From contig NZ_CP090066.1 of the NCBI RefSeq assembly GCF_021391535.1, positions 2,555,501-2,619,500 on the forward strand: a DNA stretch of 64,000 nt, in the 5' to 3' direction. Source of the DNA: Aurantimonas sp. HBX-1 (GTDB lineage Bacteria > Pseudomonadota > Alphaproteobacteria > Rhizobiales > Rhizobiaceae). The number at the start of each line of letters is the position of its first letter. Position 1 is the first letter of the stretch. The notes below the pieces were generated by a model. That model saw nothing but the letters and a program-made list of their open reading frames with translations, did no database searches and was not told where the DNA came from. The position numbers were made by a program, and so were the translations under genes. Below are positions 25,744 through 34,968 of the stretch, in pieces.

Positions 25744-28146
25744 TCAGCGTCCGCGGTCGGCCTGGCGCGCGCCGGTCGCCGGGTCCGCCGGCGCCACTTC
25801 CTCCGGCTCCGGCCGCAGGGCCTCGTGGCCTAGTTCCCCGGCGGGCTTCGGGCGGGCGAACAGGTAACCCTGCACATGGGTGCAGCCGAGCGCCTGCAGG
25901 CAGGCATATTGCGCCTCGGTCTCGACGCCCTCGGCGGTGGTCTCCATGCCGAGGCTGGTTCCCAGGCTGATGATCAGCTGCACCACCGACAGGGCTTCCG
26001 GCCCGGAGGTCAGGTCGCGGACGAAGGACTGGTCGATCTTGATCGTGTCGAAGGGAAAGCTGCGCAGGTTGCTGAGCGAGGAGTAGCCGGTGCCGAAATC
26101 GTCCATGGCGATGCGCACGCCGAGATCCTTGAACTGGTGCAGCGTCGCCAGGGTCTGCTCGCTGGCCGCCAGCAGCACCGATTCGGTGATCTCCAGATGC
26201 AGCCGCTCGGGCGCGATGCCGGCGGCGGCCAGCGCCGAGATCACCATCCGCGCCAGGGCGCCGCTGCGGAACTGCACGGCGGAAAGGTTCACCGAGATGG
26301 TGAAGTGGGCCGGCCAGCGCGCCGCCTCCTTCAGGGCCTCGCGCATCACCCATTCGCCCAGAAGGTCGATCAGGCCGATATCCTCGGCGACGGGGATGAA
26401 CGCGGCGGGCGAGACCCATCCGCGGTCCGGGTGGTGCCAGCGCATCAGCGCCTCGTAGCCGCAGACGCTGCGCGTCGCGGTGTCGAGCAGCGGCTGGTAG
26501 TGGACCGACATCTCGCCGCGCTGCAGCGCGCCGCGAAGGTCCGCCTCGAACGCCTTGCGCACCAGCAGGTGGGCGTCCATTTCCGGCTCGAACAGGCGCG
26601 CCCGCCCCTTGCCGTCCGCCTTGGCCTGGTACAGCGCCAGATCCGCCCGCTTCAGGATGTCCTCGGGGTGCGGCGCGTCCTCGGCATGTTCGGCGATCCC
26701 GATGCTGACGCCGATGTCGACCTGCTTGCCGTCGAAGGCATAGGGGCAGGACAGGAAGGCAATCAGCCGCCGGGCGAGTTCGAGGCTCGCCTCGGCGTCG
26801 CCGGCCGACTCGTCGAGCACCGCGAACTCGTCGCCGCCGAGCCGCGCCGCCATCCGCCCGGCCCCGGCGGCGGACCGCAGCCGCCGCGCGACGGCCCTCA
26901 GCAGCTCGTCGCCGGCATGGTGGCCGAGCGTGTCGTTGACGTCCTTGAAGCCGTCGAGGTCGAGCAGGAACACCGTCGTGCGCCTGCCGTCGTCCCGCGA
27001 GCGCGCCACCGCGAACTCCAGGCGCTCCTGGAACAGCGTGCGATTCGGCAGGTCGGTCAGCGGGTCGTGATGCGCCATGTGGGCGATCCGGGCCTCGGCA
27101 CGGCGCCGCTCGCTGATGTCCTCGTAGGTGGCGAGCCAGCCCCCGTCGGGCAGCGCCTCGTGAGACACCGAAAAGGCCCTGCTATCCTGCAGTTCCTGGG
27201 TGAACAGCGCCCCGCGCTTCTGCTTCACCAGGCTGCGCTGGCGCGTGCTGATCTGCCGGAAGGCGCTGACCGGGCCTTCCGCACTGCTGCGCTCGATGAT
27301 CTCCTCGACCGTCGCGCCCGCCAGCTCGTGCTCCGGCAGGCCGGTGAGCGCCGCAAAGCGCTCGTTGAAGACCGCGAGCCGACCCTTGCCGTCGAAGGTG
27401 CACAGCGCCTGGGACATGTTTTCCAGCGCCGCGTCGAAGCGCTGGTTCTGCGCCTGCAGGCTGCGCGTCGTCGCCTGCAGCCGGTCCGCGAGGTTCCTGA
27501 GGTGCTGCTGGGCGCGCGTCAGCAGCCGGTTGTGGTGGAGCAGCAGCACGATGAGCGCGATGCCGCAGAGGATCAGTCCGATGGCCAACGCCGTGAACAG
27601 CGTGTGCAGCCGCTGCAGCGCCGTCTGGTCCTCGCGGGCAAGCGAAGCGCCGTGCGTCGCTGCGGCAGCGGCCAGCGAGGTCAGCTGCGCATCGAGCGGC
27701 TCGAGGGCCGCCAGGGCCGCCAGGGCATCCGGGATGCTGATCGGCGGATTGGCCAGCAGGCTTTCAACCGTCCGCAGGGCCTGGCGCAGATTGTCGATGG
27801 TCGCGAGATGGGACCGGTCGCTCTCGATGAAATGGCGCAGGCTGCGCTCGTGGGGGACCGTCTCCGACTCGCTCTCGAACAGGCCGAGCCGGCTGAACAT
27901 GATGTCGAGCCGGAGCTGGATCTCGTCGTGGCTGACGTTCCGGCCCGGCAGCGCGTAGGCCGCCAGCCGGTGTTCGAGCCGCATGAACTCCGAGACGCCC
28001 TGGCTGACGTTCCAGGCGGCGTTGTAGCGGGAGACGCCGTGCAGGGCATTCTGCCGCTCGACGATGACGTAGGAGAGGTAGAATGTCGCCGCGGCGAAGC
28101 AGCATACGGTGGCGGCCAGCAGCCATTTCAGCGTCTTGAGGGACAT
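25744..28146 (-). CDS. Membrane c-di-GMP enzyme: sensor-PAS-GGDEF-EAL
   Basis: Residues 8-28 and about 178-200 are membrane segments flanking a periplasmic helical sensor domain. A PAS domain (about 240-340), a GGDEF domain (intact RLGGDEFAVLD) and a C-terminal EAL domain follow in the 800-aa protein. The EAL motifs for metal and substrate binding are all present: GYEALMRW, SVNLSAVQF, LEITESV, MDDFGTGYSS, IKIDQSFV and AEGVET. It could therefore both make and break c-di-GMP, with the periplasmic input setting the balance. The gene starts 15 nt after the stop of a periplasmic molybdopterin-fold protein, a likely partner. Confidence 0.94.
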   Translation of the reverse strand: MSLKTLKWLLAATVCCFAAATFYLSYVIVERQNALHGVSRYNAAWNVSQGVSEFMRLEHRLAAYALPGRNVSHDEIQLRLDIMFSRLGLFESESETVPHERSLRHFIESDRSHLATIDNLRQALRTVESLLANPPISIPDALAALAALEPLDAQLTSLAAAAATHGASLAREDQTALQRLHTLFTALAIGLILCGIALIVLLLHHNRLLTRAQQHLRNLADRLQATTRSLQAQNQRFDAALENMSQALCTFDGKGRLAVFNERFAALTGLPEHELAGATVEEIIERSSAEGPVSAFRQISTRQRSLVKQKRGALFTQELQDSRAFSVSHEALPDGGWLATYEDISERRRAEARIAHMAHHDPLTDLPNRTLFQERLEFAVARSRDDGRRTTVFLLDLDGFKDVNDTLGHHAGDELLRAVARRLRSAAGAGRMAARLGGDEFAVLDESAGDAEASLELARRLIAFLSCPYAFDGKQVDIGVSIGIAEHAEDAPHPEDILKRADLALYQAKADGKGRARLFEPEMDAHLLVRKAFEADLRGALQRGEMSVHYQPLLDTATRSVCGYEALMRWHHPDRGWVSPAAFIPVAEDIGLIDLLGEWVMREALKEAARWPAHFTISVNLSAVQFRSGALARMVISALAAAGIAPERLHLEITESVLLAASEQTLATLHQFKDLGVRIAMDDFGTGYSSLSNLRSFPFDTIKIDQSFVRDLTSGPEALSVVQLIISLGTSLGMETTAEGVETEAQYACLQALGCTHVQGYLFARPKPAGELGHEALRPEPEEVAPADPATGARQADRGR

Positions 28147-28161
28147 CGCCTGCCCGCCGGC

Positions 28162-28671
28162 CTATTCGACGACCAACTGCCGGAGCTGCCAGGCCGACCG
28201 ACCGAAATAGGTCTGGTTCTGCAGTTCGGGGTCGCTGTCGTAGGGATAGACGATGAAGAGCGGGCCGTGGTCGCGCACCGTCATGTATTCGCCGTCCCAC
28301 TTCAGCGCCAGGATGGTGCCGAAGCGGGCGAAGTCGCTGATCGGGATGCTGGTCACATAGTCGTTGAGGGCGATGGCGGTGACGGTCTCGCCGCGCGCGC
28401 CGACCGCCGTCATCAGCGCCTCGAGCGGCACGCCCTCGAAGGTGCTGATGCCTTCCCGCCAGGGCGTCCGCGTCTCGAAGCTGACCGTGCCCAGCGCCTC
28501 GAGCATGGCGCGGTCGAACTGCGCGGTGTCGCCGACATTGGTGGAGGCGATCTTGCCGGAAACGATCAGGATGGGCTCGCCGGCCGGCGCCGCGAGCGGG
28601 TCGGCCTGCGCAGTCGTGAGCATCGCGAGCACGCATGCCGCGGTCAGCGCCCGGAGCGGGCTCGTCTGCAC
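28162..28671 (-). CDS. Periplasmic protein with molybdopterin-oxidoreductase-like fold, no Mo-ligand Cys
   Basis: The 169-aa protein has a signal peptide (cleavage after AQA) and a domain like the SUOX/oxidoreductase molybdopterin-binding fold: FEGVPLEALMTAVGA, VTAIALNDYVTSIPISD, and DHGPLFIVYPYDSDPE then LRQLVVE. The mature part has no cysteine, so the Mo-ligating Cys is missing and a redox role is unlikely. GTG at 28671 has AGGGAG 7 nt upstream; an earlier start at 28743 would put extra residues before the signal peptide. Directly upstream of the GGDEF-EAL gene in one operon, it may be a ligand-binding protein that signals to that sensor (inference). Confidence 0.85.
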   Translation of the reverse strand: MQTSPLRALTAACVLAMLTTAQADPLAAPAGEPILIVSGKIASTNVGDTAQFDRAMLEALGTVSFETRTPWREGISTFEGVPLEALMTAVGARGETVTAIALNDYVTSIPISDFARFGTILALKWDGEYMTVRDHGPLFIVYPYDSDPELQNQTYFGRSAWQLRQLVVE

Positions 28672-28833
28672 AGGCGATCTCCCTGGATTGCCGAGCAAGG
28701 TCTCGTGCCTCCCGACGCTATAGCATTCCGCGGCTAAGAGCACGTGAACAGACGCTGCGGCATTTTCGGTATCCGGCAGTCCCGGCCCGCCGTCGTGGCG
28801 TCGCCTCTTGGGGGCAGCGGCCCCGGAGCAGGC

Positions 28834-31473
28834 TCACTCGGAGGCCGGCACCAGGACCCTGGCCGGCCCCTCCTTCTCGCCCGCCGCGCCCGCATGCCGT
28901 TCGGCGGCGGCGACGCGATGGCCGGCATTGTCCTCTTCCCTGCGCAGCGCCGTCTTCTCGATCTCTTCCCTGATCTTGGGGAAGGCCTTGAGGAAGCGCG
29001 CGAAATCCTCCGCCGCCAGCACCAGCACGTTGCAATAGGTGAGCGCCACGACGTCGGCGCCGCGCGGCCGGCCGGTCAGCAGCGCGATCTCCCCGAAGAA
29101 TTCCCCCTGCCCGAGCGTCACCGCCTGGTCCTCGCGCCGCACCTCGACGACGCCCGAGGCGATGAAGAAGAGGCCCGTCGGCAGTTCGCCCCGCCGCGCC
29201 AGATAGCCGCCCGGCAGCACGATGCGTGGCTTCAGGCGCCGCGCCAGCCGCTTCACCTGCCTGTCGTCAAGGTGCCGGAAGATCTGCATCGACCGGATCA
29301 TGTCGAACGTGTTCAGCTTCAGGTCGAGCGGCTTCTTCTCGCGCAGCGGACCCCGCACGAGCACGGCGCGGCGCAGATCCTGGTGGATCTCCAGCGCCAG
29401 GATGCCCTCCTCGAACAGGTCGTCGAAATGGCTGAGTTCCTGCTGTTCGCCGAGCTGCGACAGGAATTCCTCCTCCACCGCGGTGGCGTATTCGGGATAT
29501 TGCAGCCGCAGCGCCTGCAGGCCGTTGTTCGCCGCCTCGTGCCGGCTGGAGACGATCTCCGTCAGGATCGCGCCGATGCGCCCGCCGAGCAGCGGGGTGA
29601 TGCGTTGCGGGATGTACTCCAGCAGCTCGGTGGTCAGGAGGCTGAGCACCAGCAGCGTCTCGAACCGGCGGATCAGCCGCCGCGTGAGGAACTGGTCGAT
29701 CGAGAATCGGATATGCAGCTCGTAGGCGATGCGGAAGCCGCGGCCGTATTCGAGGCTCTCGCGGGCCGCCCGGTTGTAGCCGACGCGCCCGTCGCTCCGG
29801 GCGCCTTCCACCAGCCGCTCGGCATGGCTCAGCATGGCGCCGACCGAATCCAGCGCGATCGTGCCGCGGCCGTGATGCTGCAGGATCAGCTCCTTCTCCC
29901 GCGTGGCGAGGGCGATGAGGCCGAGCGTCACCCGCTGCCGGTCGGTCAGCACCTCCTCGATGTCGAGCGTCGAGGCTTCCTCGATCCGGGTGCGGTAGGT
30001 GCCGATCACCGCCCCGCTCGCCGCCGCGTTGAGGCCGTAGCGCCGCGCCGTCTGCTCCAGCGTGTCCTTCACCTCGGCGAGGGTCAGCGCGAAGACCTGG
30101 TTGCGCACCGCGCTGTCGACGGGCGAAAGCCGGTCGAGCTTCAGCCAGTGGATGACCCGGTGCAGGGTCAGGCCGTTGACGAAGAGCGTGAACAGCACGA
30201 AGCCGGTCGCGGTGACCGCGATGAAGCGCTTGAGCTCGGGCTCGACGTAGCCGTTCTCGGTGACCACCAGCGCCAGCGCCAGGGTCACGGCGCCGCGAAG
30301 CCCGCCCCAGAAGATCGTCACGCTGTAGGGCAGGCTGACCGGCCGCGCCGCGCCGATGGCGCTCAGCGCCGGCAGCACGAGGAAGATCACCACGGCGCGG
30401 GCGGCGAGCGCCGCGGCGACGGCCGTCAGCACGATGAGCAGGTCCTGGAAGCGCACCTCCGACAGGATGCGCGGCACCAGGATGGCGGCCAGCAGGAAGA
30501 CCAGCGAGCCGGCCCAGAAGCCGATCTGCTCCCACACGTCGCGCAGATAGCGCCAGTTGCTGGGCGCGATCCGCGCCGGCACCATCGCCGAGACCGCCAG
30601 CCCGGCGACCACCACCGCCACCACGCCCGAGACCCCGAAGAGCTGGTCGGAGAGGATGTAGATCGCATAGACCGCGCCGAGCGTCAGCGTGACCTCGGCC
30701 GAGCGGATGCCGCCGATCATCGGCAGCGCGAGGCTGAGCGCATAGCCGCCGACGAAGCCGGCCAGCGCGCCGCCGAGAAACGTCGTGCCGAAGCGCATGA
30801 GCGCGTCGGTGGCCTCCAGCGGCTGGTTCGAGACGATCACCGTCAAGAGCAGCGAGAACAGCGCGATGGCCGCCGCATCGTTGAGGAGGCTCTCGCCTTC
30901 CACCAGCCGGGTGAGCCGCGCCGGCGCCCCGAGTTCGCGAAAGATCGCCACGACCGCGGCGGGGTCCGTGGTCGCGACGATCGAGCCGAGCAGCAGCGCA
31001 CCCAGCAGCGGCACGCCAAACAGGGCGCTGAGGCTGAAGCCGATCACCGCCGCCGCCAACACCACGGCGAGCACCGCCAGCACCAGGATCGGCACGGCGT
31101 CGTCCACCACCCGGCGCACGTCGATCATGATCGAGGCCTGGAACAGCAGCAGCGGCAGGAACACGTAGAGAAAGAGCGACGAGCGGACCGGCAGGTTCAC
31201 GATCGGCGAGACGATGACGTTGAACGCGTCGGTCAGCGGCGTCGCCAAGAGGAACGCCGCCAGGAAGCCGAGCGCCACGCCGACCGCCGCGAGCAGGATG
31301 GTCGACGGGAGCTGGAAGCGCGCCGCCACCGGCTGCAGGGCGGCGACGATCAGCAGAAGGCCGGCAACTACGAGAATGATCGCCGCGACGTCGAACAAGC
31401 GGATGCCCTGGGTTGAGATGGTACCGGTGGCGCGACGGATCGCTGCGCTGGAGATTCGGAAGCACTCGACCAT
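28834..31473 (-). CDS. Na+/H+ antiporter with C-terminal cyclic-nucleotide-binding domain
   Basis: About 400 residues of CPA1/NhaP-type antiporter (roughly 12 membrane helices, GSIVATTDPAAVVAIFRELG and LLNDAAAIALFSLLL ion-site motifs) are followed by a cytosolic helical region of about 300 residues and a cNMP-binding domain near residues 745-860 (GEFFGEIALLTGRPRGADVV). The layout resembles eukaryotic SOS1-type exchangers. It probably extrudes Na+ against H+, modulated by a cyclic nucleotide or similar ligand. The N-terminus is uncertain: ATG at 31473 is used, but a TTG nearer the first membrane helix is possible, and neither has a strong ribosome binding site. Confidence 0.92.
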   Translation of the reverse strand: MVECFRISSAAIRRATGTISTQGIRLFDVAAIILVVAGLLLIVAALQPVAARFQLPSTILLAAVGVALGFLAAFLLATPLTDAFNVIVSPIVNLPVRSSLFLYVFLPLLLFQASIMIDVRRVVDDAVPILVLAVLAVVLAAAVIGFSLSALFGVPLLGALLLGSIVATTDPAAVVAIFRELGAPARLTRLVEGESLLNDAAAIALFSLLLTVIVSNQPLEATDALMRFGTTFLGGALAGFVGGYALSLALPMIGGIRSAEVTLTLGAVYAIYILSDQLFGVSGVVAVVVAGLAVSAMVPARIAPSNWRYLRDVWEQIGFWAGSLVFLLAAILVPRILSEVRFQDLLIVLTAVAAALAARAVVIFLVLPALSAIGAARPVSLPYSVTIFWGGLRGAVTLALALVVTENGYVEPELKRFIAVTATGFVLFTLFVNGLTLHRVIHWLKLDRLSPVDSAVRNQVFALTLAEVKDTLEQTARRYGLNAAASGAVIGTYRTRIEEASTLDIEEVLTDRQRVTLGLIALATREKELILQHHGRGTIALDSVGAMLSHAERLVEGARSDGRVGYNRAARESLEYGRGFRIAYELHIRFSIDQFLTRRLIRRFETLLVLSLLTTELLEYIPQRITPLLGGRIGAILTEIVSSRHEAANNGLQALRLQYPEYATAVEEEFLSQLGEQQELSHFDDLFEEGILALEIHQDLRRAVLVRGPLREKKPLDLKLNTFDMIRSMQIFRHLDDRQVKRLARRLKPRIVLPGGYLARRGELPTGLFFIASGVVEVRREDQAVTLGQGEFFGEIALLTGRPRGADVVALTYCNVLVLAAEDFARFLKAFPKIREEIEKTALRREEDNAGHRVAAAERHAGAAGEKEGPARVLVPASE

Positions 31474-31619
31474 ACCAGCAGGGCGGTTCCATGGCGCAAC
31501 CGCCGCGCTGCAGCGCGAGCAGCGGAGCCCGCCTGCCGCAGGAGGGCAAGCGAGGCGATTCGACAACCGGTGAATCTTCCGTTAATCGCCCGCCACTCTT
31601 CGCAACGCATGAGGATCGC

Positions 31620-32048
31620 GTGAGCAGATCGAGGGCGCAAGCGCCGGCCCGGCTGGGGCTTCTGATCGACCGGTACTACTGGCTGCATGAATGCCGGCGG
31701 CAGACGGCCCGGCGCGACGGCCAGGTTCTGGCGGTCACGCTGGCGGGGACCGTGCTGTACCTGGGGGGGCCATGGCTCGGGCTCGACGCGGCGAACCTCC
31801 TTTGGTTCGAGCTCGTGCTGCTCGGCTGCGCCGCGGCCTACGTGTTGGCGACCCTCGACCGGCGCCTGCGCACGCTCGACTGCGCGGCGCGGGCGGAACG
31901 CGAGCTCGAGGAAGCCGGATACGCGGTGGCCGCCGGCGTGGTGCACGACCGCCGCGGCCGTGCCGTCGAGCGGCCGGCCGGCCTTGCCCTCGCCTTCGAG
32001 ACGCCCGTTCCCCGCGCCGCCATGCCGTCTCGCGGCACCGGCGTCTGA
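31620..32048 (+). CDS. Small hypothetical protein with two membrane segments
   Basis: I do not recognise the family. The 142-aa protein has a basic N-terminus (LIDRYYWLHECRRQTARRD), two hydrophobic segments (about residues 35-55 and 60-82) and a charged C-terminal domain. The GTG at 31620 is supported by GAGG 5 nt upstream. It is divergent from the antiporter and convergent with the second GGDEF-EAL gene. Its function is unknown and coding is moderately certain. Confidence 0.65.
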   Translation: MSRSRAQAPARLGLLIDRYYWLHECRRQTARRDGQVLAVTLAGTVLYLGGPWLGLDAANLLWFELVLLGCAAAYVLATLDRRLRTLDCAARAERELEEAGYAVAAGVVHDRRGRAVERPAGLALAFETPVPRAAMPSRGTGV

Positions 32049-32120
32049 AGCACCGTCGGCCGGCTCAGGGCGGGCCCGCGACTCTGACCTATCGACGATC
32101 GGCGACCGACCGCGGCGCGG

Positions 32121-34583
32121 CTATACCGCGGCGACGGCGAGGCGCCCCGCCGGGTTCGCCACCGCGCTTCCCACCATCCGGTGCCGCAGCCCGAACTCGA
32201 TCAGCACCTGGGGCAACTCGTTGGCGGGCCGCGGCTTGCTGAAATGGAAGCCCTGCATCTCGGAGCAGCCTTCCAGGATCAGCGCGTCGCGCTGCTCGCG
32301 CGTCTCGACGCCCTCCGCCAGCACCGCCATGCCCAGCGCCCGGCTGAGGCCGATCACCGCCCGGATGATGGCGCGGCTTTCCTTCGCCTCGATGGTGCGC
32401 ACGAAGGACTGGTCGATCTTGATCTTGTCGAACGGGAAGCGGTTAAGGTAGCCGAGCGAGGAATAGCCGGTGCCGAAATCGTCCATCGAGATGCCGATGC
32501 CGCGGTCGCGGAAGCCGTTCAGCGTCGCGATCACCGACTCGGTATCCTGGAGCAGCAGCGATTCCGTCACCTCCAGCTGCAGGCGCTGCGGGGCGAGCCC
32601 GGACGCCGCAAGCGCCCGCTCGACGTCGTCGGCGAGCCCCGGCTTCTTGAACTGCACCGGCGAGAGGTTCACCGAGACGACCAGGTCCTCGGGCCAGCCC
32701 GCCGCCTGCGCACAGGCCGTCTCCAGCGCCCAGGCGCCCATCGCGTGGATCAGGCCGCAATCCTCGGCGACCGGGATGAACTCCGCCGGCGAGACGAAGC
32801 CCCGCACCGGATGCCGCCAGCGCATCAGCGCCTCGAAGCCCGATATGCGCTGGCGGGCGACATCGACGAAGGGCTGGTAGAACAGCTCGAGTTCGCCGCG
32901 TTCCAGCGCCACCCGCAGGTCGATCTCCATCGTCCGGCGCGCCTGCCGCTCGGTGTCCATCGCTCGCTCGAAGAAGCGCCAGGTGCTGCGTCCCTCCGCC
33001 TTGGCGCGATACAGGGCGATGTCGGCGTTCTTGATCAGCACGTCGACATTGCGTTCCGGGCCGGCTTCGCTGCGGAAACCCGGCAGCACGATGCCGATGC
33101 TGACGCCGACGACCATCTCGTGGCCGTCGATGACGAAGGGCCGGCTGAGCACCTCGATGATCTGCCGCGCGAGGGTCGCCGCGGCGACCTCCGGATGGGT
33201 GGCGATCTGCACGATGACGAACTCGTCGCCGCCGAAGCGCGCCAGCAGGTCGTCCTTGCCGACGCAAAGGCGCAGCCGCTCGGCGGCGGCCTTGAGGAGC
33301 TTGTCGCCGGTCGGATGGCCGAGCGTGTCGTTGACCGTCTTGAACCCGTCGAGGTCGAGCGAGAGGACGGCGACGCGGCGGGCGCCGCGCGGCTTTCGCA
33401 CCACCGATTCCAGCCGTTCGCGGAACCGCACTCGGTTGGGCAGGCCGGTGAGCGCGTCGTGGGTCGCCATGTGGCTGAGCTTGAGCTGGGCGTGATGCCG
33501 GTCGGTGACGTCCTCGAAGGTGGCGACCCAGCCGCCGCGCTCGATCGGCTGGTGGGAGATAGCGATCATCCGCCCGTCGGGCAGCTCCTGGTTGTAGGAT
33601 GCCTGGGTCTGCGACGCGAGGACATGGCTGAGCTCGGGATCGATCAGCACGTCCTTCGCCTCGACGCCCAGCTGGATGCCGCCGAACATCTGGGCGAAGC
33701 GACGGTTGAAGACGACCAGTCGCTGCTGGTCGTCGAACATGCAGAGCCCCTGCGACATGTTGTTGAGGGCGGCGTCGAAGCGGGCGTGCTGCTGCTGCAT
33801 GCGATCGTTGTAGCTGTCGGCCTGCGCCGCCATCAGGTCGCGGATGCGCTGCATCTTCTCGGAGATGCTCTCCTGCATGGTGGCGAGCGCCGTCAGCAGC
33901 CGCGCCGTCTCGCTGACGCCCTGCGGTCGGATCTCGTTGTCCAGCCGGCCTGCGGCGATGGCGCGGGCAACGGTGACGGCCTGGTTCAGCGGCGGGACGA
34001 TGGCCCGCGTCAGCATCAGCGAGATCGCCAGGGCGATGGCGATCGCCCCCGCCATGGCGAAGCCGGCATTGTCCAGCGACCGTTCGATGCGATCACGCAC
34101 CTCGCGGCGGAAGCGGAAGCCGTCGCCGGCGAAGATCTCGACCGCGACGTCGAGTTCGGCGTCGATGGCGCGGAGCTCGGCCAGCACCTGCGAAGGCAGC
34201 GTGGTGGCGGGGGCCGTCGCCAGCGCGATCAGCCGCCGATGGATGTCGCTCGTCTGCTTCTTGCCCGCCGCGGAAATCGCCCGTTCGGACGCGACCTGGA
34301 GATCCTGCAGGATCGCCGCGAGTGGCTGGGCCTGCACGAGCGGGCTGAGGGCGGTGCCGTCGGGGACGGACTCGCCCATGGCGAAGGCGCGATACGCCGC
34401 CTCCTGCTTCAGCAGCCGGTTCTGCGCCGAGCGCAGGTAGCTCATCGAGACCAGCGCCTCGTCGTAGATGCGCTCGGCCAGCGTTCCCACGTCGCGTTGC
34501 GATTTCAGCGCGTAGGCGCCGAGCCCGAGCGTGAGCAGGGTCAGGCACAGGCAGCCGAGGAGCAGCTTCAGCTTGATCGGCAT
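32121..34583 (-). CDS. Membrane c-di-GMP enzyme: 4-helix sensor-HAMP-PAS-GGDEF-EAL
   Basis: The 820-aa protein has membrane segments at residues 5-25 and about 178-200, a periplasmic helical sensor between them, a HAMP linker (about 195-250), a PAS domain (LNNMSQGLCMFDDQQRLVVFN), GGDEF (RFGGDEFVIVQ) and EAL (GFEALMRW, SVNLSPVQF, LEVTESLL, MDDFGTGYSS, IKIDQSFV, AEGVET). All catalytic motifs of both domains look intact. The architecture is like that of the protein at 25744-28146 plus a HAMP domain, so the two are probably paralogues. It has no obvious dedicated partner gene; catalase and cupredoxin genes lie upstream on the same strand, 45 bp away. Confidence 0.94.
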   Translation of the reverse strand: MPIKLKLLLGCLCLTLLTLGLGAYALKSQRDVGTLAERIYDEALVSMSYLRSAQNRLLKQEAAYRAFAMGESVPDGTALSPLVQAQPLAAILQDLQVASERAISAAGKKQTSDIHRRLIALATAPATTLPSQVLAELRAIDAELDVAVEIFAGDGFRFRREVRDRIERSLDNAGFAMAGAIAIALAISLMLTRAIVPPLNQAVTVARAIAAGRLDNEIRPQGVSETARLLTALATMQESISEKMQRIRDLMAAQADSYNDRMQQQHARFDAALNNMSQGLCMFDDQQRLVVFNRRFAQMFGGIQLGVEAKDVLIDPELSHVLASQTQASYNQELPDGRMIAISHQPIERGGWVATFEDVTDRHHAQLKLSHMATHDALTGLPNRVRFRERLESVVRKPRGARRVAVLSLDLDGFKTVNDTLGHPTGDKLLKAAAERLRLCVGKDDLLARFGGDEFVIVQIATHPEVAAATLARQIIEVLSRPFVIDGHEMVVGVSIGIVLPGFRSEAGPERNVDVLIKNADIALYRAKAEGRSTWRFFERAMDTERQARRTMEIDLRVALERGELELFYQPFVDVARQRISGFEALMRWRHPVRGFVSPAEFIPVAEDCGLIHAMGAWALETACAQAAGWPEDLVVSVNLSPVQFKKPGLADDVERALAASGLAPQRLQLEVTESLLLQDTESVIATLNGFRDRGIGISMDDFGTGYSSLGYLNRFPFDKIKIDQSFVRTIEAKESRAIIRAVIGLSRALGMAVLAEGVETREQRDALILEGCSEMQGFHFSKPRPANELPQVLIEFGLRHRMVGSAVANPAGRLAVAAV

Positions 34584-34628
34584 GGACGGCCCGGGGCACG
34601 AGGATGCGGGAGGAAGGCGGCGGTCAGG

Positions 34629-34955
34629 TCACTCAACGACGTCCACCCGAACGCTCATCAGCGGATGGATGCCACACAGCACCTCGTAGGACCCGGGACG
34701 GTCGAAGGTCACGTCGATGGCCTCGCCCTGAAACTGCTCGTTGGAGTCGAAGCTGAACTGCCGCGACTCGACATAGACCTGGTGCAGGAACGGATCGTCG
34801 TTGCTGAAGCGCACCATCTCGCCCGTCCGGACGGTCAGCTCCCGCCGGTCGAACTGGCGATCATGCTGGCGCACCCGCAGGGGATCGGTCGCCAGGGCGG
34901 CAACCGTCGTCGCGCAGAAGCCGACGCATCCGGCGGCAAGAACGACCTTCATCAT
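34629..34955 (-). CDS. Periplasmic cupredoxin-like protein
   Basis: A 108-aa protein with a signal peptide (MMKVVLAAGCVGFCATTVAALA) is followed by a plastocyanin/azurin-like domain. The expected type-1 copper ligands are visible: His in DPFLHQVYV and, at the C-terminus, Cys-His in YEVLCGIHPLMSVRV, with a Met two residues after the His-Pro. It is likely a small electron-transfer protein. GGGAGG precedes the ATG. It lies 13 nt downstream of the catalase-family gene in the same operon, so it may supply electrons to, or act with, that enzyme. Confidence 0.85.
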   Translation of the reverse strand: MMKVVLAAGCVGFCATTVAALATDPLRVRQHDRQFDRRELTVRTGEMVRFSNDDPFLHQVYVESRQFSFDSNEQFQGEAIDVTFDRPGSYEVLCGIHPLMSVRVDVVE

Positions 34956-34968
34956 GGCGCTCCCTCCC

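Noticed and set aside
25876..28737. 953-aa open frame on the plus strand
   Set aside because: It is antisense to the GGDEF-EAL gene; its Arg/Gln/Asp-rich composition is typical of shadow frames in high-GC genomes.
28744..31416. 890-aa open frame on the plus strand
   Set aside because: Antisense to the Na+/H+ antiporter gene; charge-rich low complexity without family motifs.
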